Source: Clostridiaceae bacterium
GTDB lineage: Bacteria; Bacillota; Clostridia; Peptostreptococcales; Tindalliaceae
Assembly (NCBI GenBank): GCA_024635995.1
Contig: JAGXHW010000022.1
Coordinates: 28,944-92,943 of the forward strand
DNA: 64,000 bases
Direction of reading: 5' to 3'
In this document: positions 53,198 through 62,291 of the stretch, piece by piece
How the letters are laid out: every line of letters starts with the position of its first letter
Numbering within the stretch: the first letter of the stretch is position 1
The notes under the pieces: model-generated
The model's database searches: none
Told to the model about the DNA's origin: nothing
What the model saw: only the letters and a program-made list of their open reading frames with translations
Position numbers and translations under genes: made by a program

Positions 53198-53777
53198 AAA
53201 GAAATGCAGGATTATTGCCTGTTCCATTTTTCAGGCCGAAATCCAGTATTTGATTGAACAGAACTTGCTGAAAGGATCAGTGGAGTTTCTTGATTCTATG
53301 TACCACATGCATCCTGCCCAGCTGGAGATTAAACTCGATGAGCTGCTCCAGACAGATATCAATGACAGTGATATGTGCAATGTGCTGGTATATGGAGAGT
53401 GTTATGCAGGCATGAGCAAAGTGTCGACACCGGGGGTTTACCGAACTAACGCCATGAATTGTATTGAGCTGGTGCTGGGAAGAGAGCAATATCGAAAACT
53501 GCGAAAAGAAGGCGCATTTTTTCTTTTACCGGAATGGACACATCGATGGCAACAGGTTTTTTCTGAAGAATTGGGGTTGAATGAACGAATCGCCAAAGAT
53601 TTTTTTGGTGAAATGCATAAAAGACTCATTTACCTGGACACAGGCATCAAACCTGTGCCGCACAATGTATTGAATGAAGTCAGTGTTTTTACAGGCTTGC
53701 CTGTCCAGGTATTACCTGTGACGCTGGACAAGATGTTGAAAACCATCATGGAAGCCATGAAAGGAGCACTCGTATGA
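53184..53777 (+). CDS. DUF1638-family protein
   Basis: 197-residue protein beginning KQSEKKCRIIACSIFQAEIQYL and containing VLVYGECYAGM, as in DUF1638 proteins. The family is of unknown function but, as I recall, is often encoded near corrinoid-dependent methyltransferases. The ATG at 53184 overlaps the end of the UroD-like gene by 14 bp and its own stop overlaps the kinase start (ATGA), so it is embedded in a tightly coupled operon. No membrane segment; several cysteines could bind metal or a corrinoid-related ligand (speculative). Confidence 0.75.
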   Translation: MKQSEKKCRIIACSIFQAEIQYLIEQNLLKGSVEFLDSMYHMHPAQLEIKLDELLQTDINDSDMCNVLVYGECYAGMSKVSTPGVYRTNAMNCIELVLGREQYRKLRKEGAFFLLPEWTHRWQQVFSEELGLNERIAKDFFGEMHKRLIYLDTGIKPVPHNVLNEVSVFTGLPVQVLPVTLDKMLKTIMEAMKGALV

Positions 53778-55447
53778 GCATCAATCACCAGTCTTCCCAG
53801 GGTAAGAAAGCGGCCAGTCAGTTTATGGTTATGGATATATTGGAAAACGTGCTTCAAAGAGCAGAACACCCTGGAAAGCTGGCAGATTATTTGACCAGCC
53901 AGATGAGGGAACTATTGGGCGGTAAAAAAGTGGTGTTGATGGAATGCATCAGCACCGGGGACAATTCAAATTTCAACTTGATCAGTGTCTGTCCTGAAAG
54001 GATCCTAAAGGAAGTGGATTGTCCTGAACTATACCATCTGGCCGAATTAGCGGGAATGGAAAAACAGGTTACTTTATGGGGCCCTGATTTGGGACCTGGA
54101 CAGATAAATCAATTATTGGCTGATAAAAATTGGAATAACACCATACAGTTACCATTAATCTTCAATGAGCAGCAGGTAGGGGTTTTGTTTGTTTTTGAAT
54201 TATATGAATTACATAATGTGGGTCTCCTTCAAAATACATTGCAAACACTGATGCGTGTCATTGCATTGCTACTGAAGAACTCATTTCAGTACGATAACCT
54301 GGAAAAAATTATTGCCACACGGACCCGTCAGATTGGAGAAAGTGAACGACGTTTTCGTACCCTGGCAGAGGCATCACCCACTGGTATTTTTCGCACAGAT
54401 GCTTTAGGCAATATGCTCTATGTGAATGATGCATGGTCTGTGATGACGGGGCATGGCAGAGAGGAAGTGTTTGGAAAACATTGGCTGACAATGATAAAGC
54501 CGGTGGATTCACAACACGTGCAATCTCTTTGGAACGCCTTTATGACCGATCATACGTATTTCAGAGAACCATTTCAACTATCCCGTTTAAATGGACAAAC
54601 AGCCTGGGTCATCGGGCATGTACTGCCTGAATACAATAACGAAGGAATCATGACGGGTTGCGTGGGTACAGTAACAGACATTACCAATCAGAAAGAGCAT
54701 GAAAAGGCATTACTGGAGGCAAAGGAAAAAGCGGAAATGGCGAACATGGAAAAAGCACAGTTTCTGGCGAATATGTCTCACGAAACGAGAACTCCGTTGA
54801 ACGGGTTGATGGGCATGATTCAGCTTCTGGAATTAACAGAGTTGACAGAAGAACAAGATGAATACGTGAGATTGTCCAAAAAATCCTGTGATTCATTATT
54901 GACCATTATCGGCGATATCCTCCAATATTCCACCATCGAAGCACAAAAAGTTAAACTGAATAATTCGGTCTTCTCCATTCAGAAGCTGGCTGGTGAGCTC
55001 TACGGTCTTTTCAAACCGGCGGCTATGGAAAAAGGTTTAAAACTAACGTATCATGTAGCCTCTGACATACCGGCTCAATTGATGGGAGACGCTTTCCGGC
55101 TGAGGCAAGTGCTGACAAACCTGCTGGGTAATGCCATTAAGTTTACACATCAGGGTGAGATCGAGATAACCGTAGAGGTTGCAAAGGTACAAAAGCAATA
55201 CATGGAATTGAATATTTCTGTTAAGGATACTGGGATAGGTATTCCTGCCGCAGAGATTCCCCGCCTTTTTGACCGATTTTACCAGGTGGACAGTTCTCAC
55301 ACCAGGGCTTATGGTGGAACAGGTTTGGGCCTGGCTATATCAAAAGGGCTGGTGGAAATGTTAGGAGGGTCCATTCAGGTAAAGAGCAGTGAAGGGAAAG
55401 GATCCTGCTTCAGTTTCACCTGTCCCATGAAAATTACTTTTGACTAA
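53774..55447 (+). CDS. PAS-domain sensor histidine kinase of the corrinoid operon
   Basis: 557-residue soluble kinase. Residues about 30-175 look GAF-like, about 190-310 are a PAS domain (FRTLAEASPTGIFRTDALGN), the phospho-histidine is in ANMSHETRTPLNGLMG (about 336), and the HATPase motifs are NAIKFTHQG, DTGIGIPAAE and GGTGLGLAISKG. It has no receiver domain and no response regulator gene follows. Fourth gene of the operon, joined to DUF1638 by ATGA. The context suggests its input is linked to the corrinoid/methyltransferase proteins; this is inference. Confidence 0.88.
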   Translation: MSINHQSSQGKKAASQFMVMDILENVLQRAEHPGKLADYLTSQMRELLGGKKVVLMECISTGDNSNFNLISVCPERILKEVDCPELYHLAELAGMEKQVTLWGPDLGPGQINQLLADKNWNNTIQLPLIFNEQQVGVLFVFELYELHNVGLLQNTLQTLMRVIALLLKNSFQYDNLEKIIATRTRQIGESERRFRTLAEASPTGIFRTDALGNMLYVNDAWSVMTGHGREEVFGKHWLTMIKPVDSQHVQSLWNAFMTDHTYFREPFQLSRLNGQTAWVIGHVLPEYNNEGIMTGCVGTVTDITNQKEHEKALLEAKEKAEMANMEKAQFLANMSHETRTPLNGLMGMIQLLELTELTEEQDEYVRLSKKSCDSLLTIIGDILQYSTIEAQKVKLNNSVFSIQKLAGELYGLFKPAAMEKGLKLTYHVASDIPAQLMGDAFRLRQVLTNLLGNAIKFTHQGEIEITVEVAKVQKQYMELNISVKDTGIGIPAAEIPRLFDRFYQVDSSHTRAYGGTGLGLAISKGLVEMLGGSIQVKSSEGKGSCFSFTCPMKITFD

Positions 55448-56331
55448 GATTCCTTTGAGGTTTTAAGCCCCATCACACTGCCACCAATCCCCAGTAACAG
55501 GCTTAAAAATACAATGATGAAGGTTGTGTTTCGTATAAGCACAACTTGTGTTGGCAGTGGAAGATAAGGGATTGGACCGGACATCTGGGCATAGCCCATA
55601 TTGATGGCTGCACCAGTCATAATGCTTGCCAGTAGTCCTCCACCCACTGTCATGACAAGGCCTACCAGTAAAAAGGGGAGGGCGATGAAGGATTCCGGAG
55701 CTCCCAATAAGCGAAGGGTATTGATCTGTTCACGGTTATGGTATATCCCCTGACGAATAATATGGGAGATGACAACCAAAGTGGCAGCGCCTGCAGCAAC
55801 GATGAATAAGGTGCCCAAAAACTGCTGGATGCGGGTAATGTTTCGAATTTGATCCAGTACCTGCTGATTGTCCCGGATGGAACGAACATCCGGGATTTCC
55901 TGTAGAGCCGCTATGATGGCCTCTGACTGGGCAAGGTCCACCTTCACTTCGATAAATGCATCAAAGGGATTTTCATCAAAATAAGCCAGTACCTGTGCCT
56001 CTTCACCAAGGATTTCTTCCATACGTTGGAGTGCTTCAGCTTCACCGACCACCCGGGTGCTCACGACACCACTGATGTCAGAAATACTCTCAGCCATCAA
56101 GATGCGGGAAGGTTCGTCCACAGCCTCATGAAAGAAAACATTGAATTCTGCCTCCTGTTCCAGAACATCTATGATCTGAAGACTGACGATCCAGGTGGTG
56201 ATCACCAAAGCCAGCAGAAAGAAAGCCAGTGTAATACTGACAAAGGACAAGAAATTGGACAGGCGGTTGGTTTTAAGAGTGATAAAGGATTCCTTTATAA
56301 AATAGCCAAGGTTTACAATGATGGTTTTCAT
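55444..56331 (-). CDS. ftsX: cell-division ABC transporter permease FtsX
   Basis: 295-residue membrane protein of the FtsX/MacB fold: a cytoplasmic N-terminus, helix at about 25-48, an extracytoplasmic domain of about 120 residues (EAVDEPSRILMAESISDI onward) and three more helices at about 170-290. With FtsE it transmits ATP hydrolysis across the membrane to a peptidoglycan hydrolase or its activator. The ATG overlaps the FtsE stop (ATGA). It ends 4 bp before the convergent kinase stop. Confidence 0.88.
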   Translation of the reverse strand: MKTIIVNLGYFIKESFITLKTNRLSNFLSFVSITLAFFLLALVITTWIVSLQIIDVLEQEAEFNVFFHEAVDEPSRILMAESISDISGVVSTRVVGEAEALQRMEEILGEEAQVLAYFDENPFDAFIEVKVDLAQSEAIIAALQEIPDVRSIRDNQQVLDQIRNITRIQQFLGTLFIVAAGAATLVVISHIIRQGIYHNREQINTLRLLGAPESFIALPFLLVGLVMTVGGGLLASIMTGAAINMGYAQMSGPIPYLPLPTQVVLIRNTTFIIVFLSLLLGIGGSVMGLKTSKES

Positions 56332-57002
56332 GAGTGGGACCCTCCATTTAAGTGAATAAGACCATTTTCAATGTGCATCAACTGCGTGGCAGCGGTTTCA
56401 TCAATCAAGTGGGTGGCGTGAGTAGTGATGATGACAGTGGTTTCTTCATCCCTGAGAGAATTTAGGATATTCAATATGTTTACGGCGTTCTCCACATCAA
56501 GGTTACCGGTGGGTTCATCAGCCAGGATCAATCGAGGTTTCCTTGTGATGGCACGGGCAATAGCTACACGCTGTCGCTCGCCCCAGGAAAGGTTTTCGGC
56601 TTTAGCCAGAATTTTGTGTCCTAAACGCACTTTGTCCAAGGCTTCCGTAGCTTTTATCTTCCATTGATTCCGGGGAATGCTGAGGAAACGCATGCCCAAC
56701 ATAACGTTTTCCAGGGATGTCCGTCCGTTGATTAGTTTCAGCTCCTGGAATACCGGGCCTATTTTCTGCCGCAGGTCACGAATGCCTTGCGGATTTTCAG
56801 TTTTCATGGTGTGTTCCAGCACTTTCAACTGACCGGAGGTGGGTTTCTCTTCTCCCATGATCAATTTGATCAGACTTGTCTTTCCTGATCCGCTGGGACC
56901 GGTGATGTAAACAAGCTCACCTTTATTAATCTGAAAATCAATGCCTTTAAGGGCTTCTGTTCCGTCAGTGTATTGCAATTTTAGGTTTTCGGCTGTAATC
57001 AC
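56328..57002 (-). CDS. ftsE: cell-division ABC transporter ATPase FtsE
   Basis: 224-residue ABC ATPase. Walker [11 protein letters not shown] (about 35-44), Q-loop [10 protein letters not shown], signature [15 protein letters not shown], Walker [13 protein letters not shown] and switch histidine in IITTHATHL. The signature reads LSWGE, slightly off the usual LSGGE, which is common among FtsE relatives only as LSGGE, so this is a small oddity. Start GTG at 57002 with AAGGAAG upstream. Second gene of the coiled-coil protein/ftsE/ftsX set. Confidence 0.9.
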   Translation of the reverse strand: MITAENLKLQYTDGTEALKGIDFQINKGELVYITGPSGSGKTSLIKLIMGEEKPTSGQLKVLEHTMKTENPQGIRDLRQKIGPVFQELKLINGRTSLENVMLGMRFLSIPRNQWKIKATEALDKVRLGHKILAKAENLSWGERQRVAIARAITRKPRLILADEPTGNLDVENAVNILNILNSLRDEETTVIITTHATHLIDETAATQLMHIENGLIHLNGGSHS

Positions 57003-57037
57003 AAGGCAGCTTCCTTTCGAAGTTTATGTGGAATTTC

Positions 57038-58174
57038 TTAATTTAAAAAGGGAGATCGGGTGTACAGCTCCAGCGCACCATCGATGACCCGTACCATACG
57101 CAGGGTATAACCCTCCAGCACAGGCACCAGGTCCATTTCCAGCACACCATCCAGGAATAATTCCCGCAGGGAAGCATCGGTTAACTGGATGTCATAAAAA
57201 GTGCCTTCTTCGGGAATAAACTGTAAGATGGTACCCTCTTTTATGTCAAAGGTGCCGTATAGTTCAAAGCGACTGTCAGGTATTTCAATAAGAATTCTGC
57301 CCGGTCTGAACCGTAAGTAAACCCCTTCGATACCGGCAGCATCCCGAAAAGCCTGGTTTAGGGCTTCTTCACGTAGTGTTCCTCTCACACCGGTGAGACT
57401 GAAGGACAGGGTAATGGCACTTTGAGGCAAACCGCCGCTTTCTGCCAATCTTCCAAATTCAGTGGCAAACTGTGAAAAGACAAGGTTTACCTGGCGCCAG
57501 GCCTGGTTCAGGCTGGCCAACTGGCCTTCGTATTGTGCCCGTTCCTCTTCCAGGGCTTCCAATCGATTTTCCAGTTGGTCCCGTAGTGCCAGATTCTCTG
57601 ACAATACCTTAGCCAGCGCTTCTCGCTGTTCTTCAACGGTTTCTAAAAGCATTTGAAGAGCTATTCGTTCAACTTCCAGCTGTTCCAGTTTTACATTCAG
57701 TTCATCCATCAGGTTACCGGTATTCCGGGTCAATTCACGTAATAGGTTAATACGTTGAATTAAATCTGAAAAATCCCTGGCGGAAAGGATTATTTCCAGG
57801 GTAGACCCCGGCCCCCTGCGCTGGTAACTTTTCAGCACCTCACCCAACACGTCCCGCTGATTTTCGAAAAGTAATTCCTGGGTTTTGATTTCGTCTTCTA
57901 CCACCAATACCCGTTCTTCGGCGGCAGCCAGGTCAATCTCAAGTTCAACCTGTTGCCGAAGCAGATCCTCAATGTCCTGAGACAAGGCAAAAAGGTTCTC
58001 TAAAACCTGTTTTTCCTCTTCGGTAAGGGCTTCCAGCTGTTGCCTTACTTCCTCCTGGGGTGATTCAACAGCGCTGGACACAGCGGGTGAAACCAGGTTG
58101 AGGGCCAGCAATACTGACAACAATAACAGGCTGAAAAGAATGGGTTTAGATCTATGTTTACTCCATCGGTTCAT
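57038..58174 (-). CDS. secreted coiled-coil protein, probable FtsEX partner
   Basis: 378 residues. A signal peptide or anchor at about 12-36 (PILFSLLLLSVLLALNLVSP), then a long coiled coil at about 40-235 rich in Glu/Leu/Gln as in PcsB or EnvC, the hydrolase or activator proteins worked by FtsEX. The remaining ~140 residues are a beta-rich domain (RFRPGRILIEI, FDIKEGTILQFIP) and not an M23 (LytM) or CHAP domain; no catalytic His/Asp or Cys/His set is visible. It may be a DUF2993/LmeA-like fold, a guess from pattern. It precedes ftsE by 35 bp. GGAGG lies before the ATG. Confidence 0.75.
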   Translation of the reverse strand: MNRWSKHRSKPILFSLLLLSVLLALNLVSPAVSSAVESPQEEVRQQLEALTEEEKQVLENLFALSQDIEDLLRQQVELEIDLAAAEERVLVVEDEIKTQELLFENQRDVLGEVLKSYQRRGPGSTLEIILSARDFSDLIQRINLLRELTRNTGNLMDELNVKLEQLEVERIALQMLLETVEEQREALAKVLSENLALRDQLENRLEALEEERAQYEGQLASLNQAWRQVNLVFSQFATEFGRLAESGGLPQSAITLSFSLTGVRGTLREEALNQAFRDAAGIEGVYLRFRPGRILIEIPDSRFELYGTFDIKEGTILQFIPEEGTFYDIQLTDASLRELFLDGVLEMDLVPVLEGYTLRMVRVIDGALELYTRSPFLN

Positions 58175-58178
58175 AAGA

Positions 58179-59048
58179 CTACCTCCACAGTTCTCCTTTA
58201 AATGAGATCACGCCAGTGCCTCCAATTCGAATCAACGCCTGGCCACCTTCAAGGGATAAACGACTTTTAATTACCGATGGCTTGCCCATGGACGCGCCTT
58301 GAATAAAAGTGCTTTCTTCTTCTGGTTGGATTAAACCATACTTATAAAGGTAATAGGTAAGTGCGCCATTGGCGGTGCCGGTGGCTGATTCCTCATCAAT
58401 CCCGTATAAGGGTGCAAAATTTCGGCAATGGGCAGTGACATCATCTTCCGGGCTCACGTAGAAGAGATGGAAACCAACAACTGCGTATGCTGATGACAAC
58501 CGGGTGACAGGCACTGTTCGTTGATTAGCTTCCACCAGTGCATCATAACAGTTTAACGGCATCAGGATATCGCTGAGTCCTGTTGAGATGATCTTGGGGT
58601 TTAACGCTTTGGGTCGGTGAGATAAATCCAAACCATAAGCCTGATAAAGGGCAACGCTTTCTTCCTCATTGAAGCTTCTTAATTCTTTAGGCTCAGCCAT
58701 GTCCATCCAAACAACATCCTGATTTACGGAGATTTGCAAACGTCCCGCAAGGGTTACGGCCGTGTAGTTGCCCTCGGTGATGTGTTTTTCCTGGTGCAGC
58801 ACTGTAAAGGAAGCGATGGTGGCGTGGCCACAAAGTTCCACCTCTTCAACAGATGTAAAATACCTGATCTGAAAAGTGCTGTTATCAAGTGTTTTAACAA
58901 AGGCTGTTTCTGAATGTTTTAATTCAGCTGCAACCTGACGCATAAATAACGCTGGCGGAAAATCTTCACCGGGAGCAAGCAGTGCCACACCTGCCTGGTT
59001 CCCTGAAAACAATTGGTTTGTGAAAGCGTCAACAACATAAAGTTTCAT
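58179..59048 (-). CDS. PhzF-family isomerase/epimerase
   Basis: 289-residue PhzF-like protein with the DapF-type fold. The start MKLYVVDAFTNQLFSGNQAGV is diagnostic, the catalytic glutamate is in LKHSETAFV (about residue 45), ELCGHATIA and GIDEESATGTANGALTYYL match the second half. Substrate unknown for most members. The ATG at 59048 has AGGAGG in front; an upstream start is rejected. Its stop is 4 bp before the coiled-coil gene's start, so they may be in one transcript. Confidence 0.87.
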   Translation of the reverse strand: MKLYVVDAFTNQLFSGNQAGVALLAPGEDFPPALFMRQVAAELKHSETAFVKTLDNSTFQIRYFTSVEEVELCGHATIASFTVLHQEKHITEGNYTAVTLAGRLQISVNQDVVWMDMAEPKELRSFNEEESVALYQAYGLDLSHRPKALNPKIISTGLSDILMPLNCYDALVEANQRTVPVTRLSSAYAVVGFHLFYVSPEDDVTAHCRNFAPLYGIDEESATGTANGALTYYLYKYGLIQPEEESTFIQGASMGKPSVIKSRLSLEGGQALIRIGGTGVISFKGELWR

Positions 59049-59451
59049 GAATTTTCCTCCTGAATACAAACAATGGGTGAGCGCACATATCAACAACTTG
59101 ATTATAACGTGAAATCAACATTATTAAAAGGGTTTCATATTTTGTAAAATCCCTCTTTTTTTTCGATGGGCAGTGCGGGGCATAAAATACCTCTCATACT
59201 ATCGTTACATAACTTACATAATTATAATGCAAGGATAACTCTTGTCAAAGGATAAAGTTAACAGAGATAAAGTGGAATATGTTGAATAATGGTGGAAAAT
59301 AATTGAACGTAAATTATTTGGACAAATGAGCCTTATTCAGGATAAAATGATAGTAGTATTAACCGTTTTTTAATGTGATTTTAATCTTGTTCAAATGGCC
59401 TTCACATCTTAGGGTGATAGGATGACGATAATAAGAAAAGGAGGTTATAAC
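59049..59451. other. 403-bp AT-rich divergent intergenic region
   Basis: Separates the minus-strand PhzF-ftsEX group from the plus-strand DUF4342-two-component operon. It carries one probable plus-strand promoter (59318-59346) and T-rich segments near 59155-59163; no further structure was convincing. Confidence 0.5.
59318..59346 (+). promoter_or_regulatory. probable promoter of the DUF4342 operon
   Basis: TTGGAC at 59318, 17-base spacer, GATAAA at 59341. Confidence 0.5.
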
Positions 59452-60087
59452 ATGGTCACAATGGAACAGGTTGAAAAACTGAGAGAGAAGACAGGTATTT
59501 CCTATGAAGAAGCAAAAAGAGTGTTGGAGCAAACACAGGGCGATTTACTTGAAGCTGTCATTCTGCTGGAGAGGGAAAACAAAATAAAAACACCCAGCGG
59601 CGGAGGCACTTATCATTCTAATGAAGACACGAGACAGGAAAGTAGTGAAAAAACTCAGGATCAAAACAAAAAGAAGAAAACAAAGGCACAACAAAAAGAA
59701 GACAGTCTGTCTTTTGGAGAACTGGTGGGCAGCTTCTTTAACTGGCTGGGAAAAGCATTTCACAAGGGAAACACCAACAACTTTGAAGTGATGAAGGATG
59801 GCAAAAATGTCATGCGAATTCCTCTGACGGTACTTGTATTGTTACTGATCTTTGCATTCTGGATTGTCATCCCGTTGTTGATCATTGGACTGATTATTGG
59901 TTTTCGTTATCGTTTTGCTGGTCCTGATCTTGAAAAAACCCATGTGAATAAAGCCATGGAAACCGTTTCAGATGTTACCATGAAAGCGGTGGATTCGGTG
60001 GTGGACGCAGCAGAAAATTTTTCCAGGGACATAAAAAAAGGCAAGGGTGAAGAAACAAATGAGGAAGAATCGGATTCTGATTATTGA
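59452..60087 (+). CDS. DUF4342 membrane protein with UBA/TS-N-like N-terminus
   Basis: 211 residues. Residues about 1-45 are a UBA/EF-Ts-like helical motif (LREKTGISYEEAKRVLEQTQGDLLEAV), a charged linker follows, residues about 85-120 match the DUF4342 start (FGELVGSFFNWLGKA), then a hydrophobic segment at about 125-155 and an acidic C-terminal tail. It is thought to be a membrane-associated protein with no proven function. The ATG at 59452 follows AAAGGAGGT. Its end overlaps the response regulator by 29 bp. Confidence 0.78.
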   Translation: MVTMEQVEKLREKTGISYEEAKRVLEQTQGDLLEAVILLERENKIKTPSGGGTYHSNEDTRQESSEKTQDQNKKKKTKAQQKEDSLSFGELVGSFFNWLGKAFHKGNTNNFEVMKDGKNVMRIPLTVLVLLLIFAFWIVIPLLIIGLIIGFRYRFAGPDLEKTHVNKAMETVSDVTMKAVDSVVDAAENFSRDIKKGKGEETNEEESDSDY

Positions 60088-60751
60088 AGATGAGGAAAAA
60101 ATTGCCAGGTTTGTTGAACTGGAACTGGGTTACGAGGGTTATGAGGTTGAGAAGGCACTGGATGGTAGGGACGGGCTTGCGTTGGTCAAAGCCCGCCCCT
60201 TTGACTTGATCCTATTGGACATTATGTTGCCGGGACTCAACGGTATTGAAGTGTTGCGACGCATCCGTCAGTTTTCAACCATACCTGTTATATTGTTAAC
60301 TGCCAGGGATGCTGTGGTGGATAAAGTAACTGGCCTGGACGGAGGAGCGGATGATTACATTACAAAACCCTTTGCTATTGAGGAACTACTGGCAAGGATC
60401 AGGGTTTGTCTCAGGGCTGGAAACAGTAGATTGGAAAGCCAAACAAATGCACATGTGCTCACAACAGGGTCATTACGACTGGACCCTGAAAAAAGAGCAT
60501 GCTGGATGGGAAGCGAATCACTGGACCTCACAAAAAAGGAATTTGATATGCTTCAATGCCTGCTGGAAAATAAAAATATCGTCATGAAAAGGGAGACACT
60601 GCTGGATAAAATATGGGGATATGATTTTGCAGGCGAAACCAATGCAGTGGATGTATACATACGTTATTTGCGGGCAAAAATAGAAGAACCTTACCACCAA
60701 AAAATCATCCATACCGTACGGGGTGTAGGGTATGTGATCCGGGATGAGTAA
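60059..60751 (+). CDS. OmpR-family response regulator
   Basis: 230 residues: receiver (IIEDEEKI, phosphorylated Asp in LILLDIMLPGLNG, Lys in ITKPFAIEEL) and winged-helix domain (LTKKEFDMLQCLLENKNIVM, VDVYIRYLRAKIE). Start ATG 60059, 8 bases after AAGGGTGA, inside the 3' end of the DUF4342 gene; a GTG at 60047 lies within that site. Overlaps the kinase by 8 bp. Confidence 0.9.
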   Translation: MRKNRILIIEDEEKIARFVELELGYEGYEVEKALDGRDGLALVKARPFDLILLDIMLPGLNGIEVLRRIRQFSTIPVILLTARDAVVDKVTGLDGGADDYITKPFAIEELLARIRVCLRAGNSRLESQTNAHVLTTGSLRLDPEKRACWMGSESLDLTKKEFDMLQCLLENKNIVMKRETLLDKIWGYDFAGETNAVDVYIRYLRAKIEEPYHQKIIHTVRGVGYVIRDE

Positions 60752-62234
60752 AATGAGAAAGCCCTCTGCCAGACTTGAAAAAACCCTGTCGGGAAAAGTG
60801 CGGTCATCACTGGTATTGAAACTGAATGTGAAAATGACAGGTATGCTGATGTCTGCTTTTTTAGTCATTAACCTGTTGATGAGCATTCTTTTTTTAGGTG
60901 TGGTGATTTGGAAAACGGAAGAAGGCGCACAACGGTATCTCTATACCCTGGGTGTTTCCCAACTATATGACGAAGCCCAGATTGCAGAGGAATTTGGGTA
61001 TAAGATTCAACTTGTTGAAACTATTAGCAGAGGATTGGAATTCCCTGCACCCCTGCAAAGGATCATGGCCATTGAGGCAGAAGATACCCATCGATGGATC
61101 TCTACGCCAAACCTCTTCCCCCGGGCGGGATTAGGGGATAGAATAAGCAACACTTATTACTATGCTGCCTTCACCCAAAACGGAAACAGTTATCAATTCA
61201 GCTACAGTCTGGAAGCAGATATCAAAATGTATGCTACCTTACTACTGTTGGTAGTGGCATTTGAAATTATTTACCTGTTAAGCAGCCTGGGCAGCAACAC
61301 AAAAACCCTGCGCAAAACATTGAAGCCATTGACTGACCTGGCTGAAACTGCACAAATTCTGCAGAAGGACATGGTGGAATCAGGAGGACATGCACAGGGT
61401 GCAGAGCTGAAAACACTGGCAGGGGTTCTGGGCGACATCGATGTGGACAGGCTGGACCGGCGCATTGCAGTTGAAAGCACCCAGCATGAACTGAAGGATT
61501 TGGCTGCTGCCATCAACGACATGCTGAACCGGATCAACCAGTCTTACCAGACTCAGGTTCGTTTTGTGTCAGATGCCTCCCATGAACTGCGCACCCCTAT
61601 TTCAGTGATCCAGGGCTATGTGAATCTTCTAGACAGGTGGGGGAAGCAGGATGAAAAAGTGATGCAGGAATCCATTGATGCCATCAAGGGTGAGACGGAC
61701 AACATGAAAAACCTGGTGGAACAACTGTTGTTTCTTGCACGCGGTGACAATGAAACGATGCAGTTGCATCTTCAACAATTTGATGTGTGTCATGTGGTGG
61801 AAGAAATTATCCGTGAAGCAAGACTCATAGACCCGCACCATGTTTTCCAGTTGAGTCTGCCGGAAACAGCTGAAATCACAGGTGATAAACAATTAATTAA
61901 ACAGGCAGTTCGCATACTGGTGGACAACAGCATAAAATACACACCTGTGGGTGAAACCATCAAATTGGGAGTGGCAGTTGAAGGGTTGGAGGTAAGTATT
62001 CAAGTTCAGGACAATGGCATAGGCATTGAACCCCAGGATTTGTCACATATTTTTGACCGCTTTTATCGCTCCGACGAATCAAGAGCCAGGAAAACTGGTG
62101 GTGCTGGTCTGGGGCTGGCCATTGCTAAATGGATTGTGGAACGTCACAACGGACATTTTCAGGTGGTTAGTCGAGTGGACATCGGTACCAGAATCACAGT
62201 TGTGGTGCCAGTTGATAAAGATCAAACATCATAA
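60744..62234 (+). CDS. membrane sensor histidine kinase with HAMP domain
   Basis: 496 residues: helix at about 32-56, a periplasmic-side sensor of about 95 residues, helix at about 155-175, a HAMP-like region (LKPLTDLAETAQILQ), HisKA with DASHELRTPISVIQGY (about 279), and HATPase with DNSIKYTP, DNGIGIEPQD and GAGLGLAIAKW. Third gene of the DUF4342-regulator-kinase operon. The signal is unknown; the UBA/DUF4342 membrane protein may be an accessory sensor or a target. Confidence 0.9.
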   Translation: MSKMRKPSARLEKTLSGKVRSSLVLKLNVKMTGMLMSAFLVINLLMSILFLGVVIWKTEEGAQRYLYTLGVSQLYDEAQIAEEFGYKIQLVETISRGLEFPAPLQRIMAIEAEDTHRWISTPNLFPRAGLGDRISNTYYYAAFTQNGNSYQFSYSLEADIKMYATLLLLVVAFEIIYLLSSLGSNTKTLRKTLKPLTDLAETAQILQKDMVESGGHAQGAELKTLAGVLGDIDVDRLDRRIAVESTQHELKDLAAAINDMLNRINQSYQTQVRFVSDASHELRTPISVIQGYVNLLDRWGKQDEKVMQESIDAIKGETDNMKNLVEQLLFLARGDNETMQLHLQQFDVCHVVEEIIREARLIDPHHVFQLSLPETAEITGDKQLIKQAVRILVDNSIKYTPVGETIKLGVAVEGLEVSIQVQDNGIGIEPQDLSHIFDRFYRSDESRARKTGGAGLGLAIAKWIVERHNGHFQVVSRVDIGTRITVVVPVDKDQTS

Positions 62235-62252
62235 TAATTAAAAAGCAATTAT

Positions 62253-62287
62253 ATCCTTCCGGATTGTATAAATCTGGGAGGATTTTT
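62253..62287 (+). terminator. Rho-independent terminator after the kinase gene
   Basis: Imperfect stem of 62253-62265 with 62271-62283, followed by a T-run. Confidence 0.75.
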
Positions 62288-62291
62288 AATA

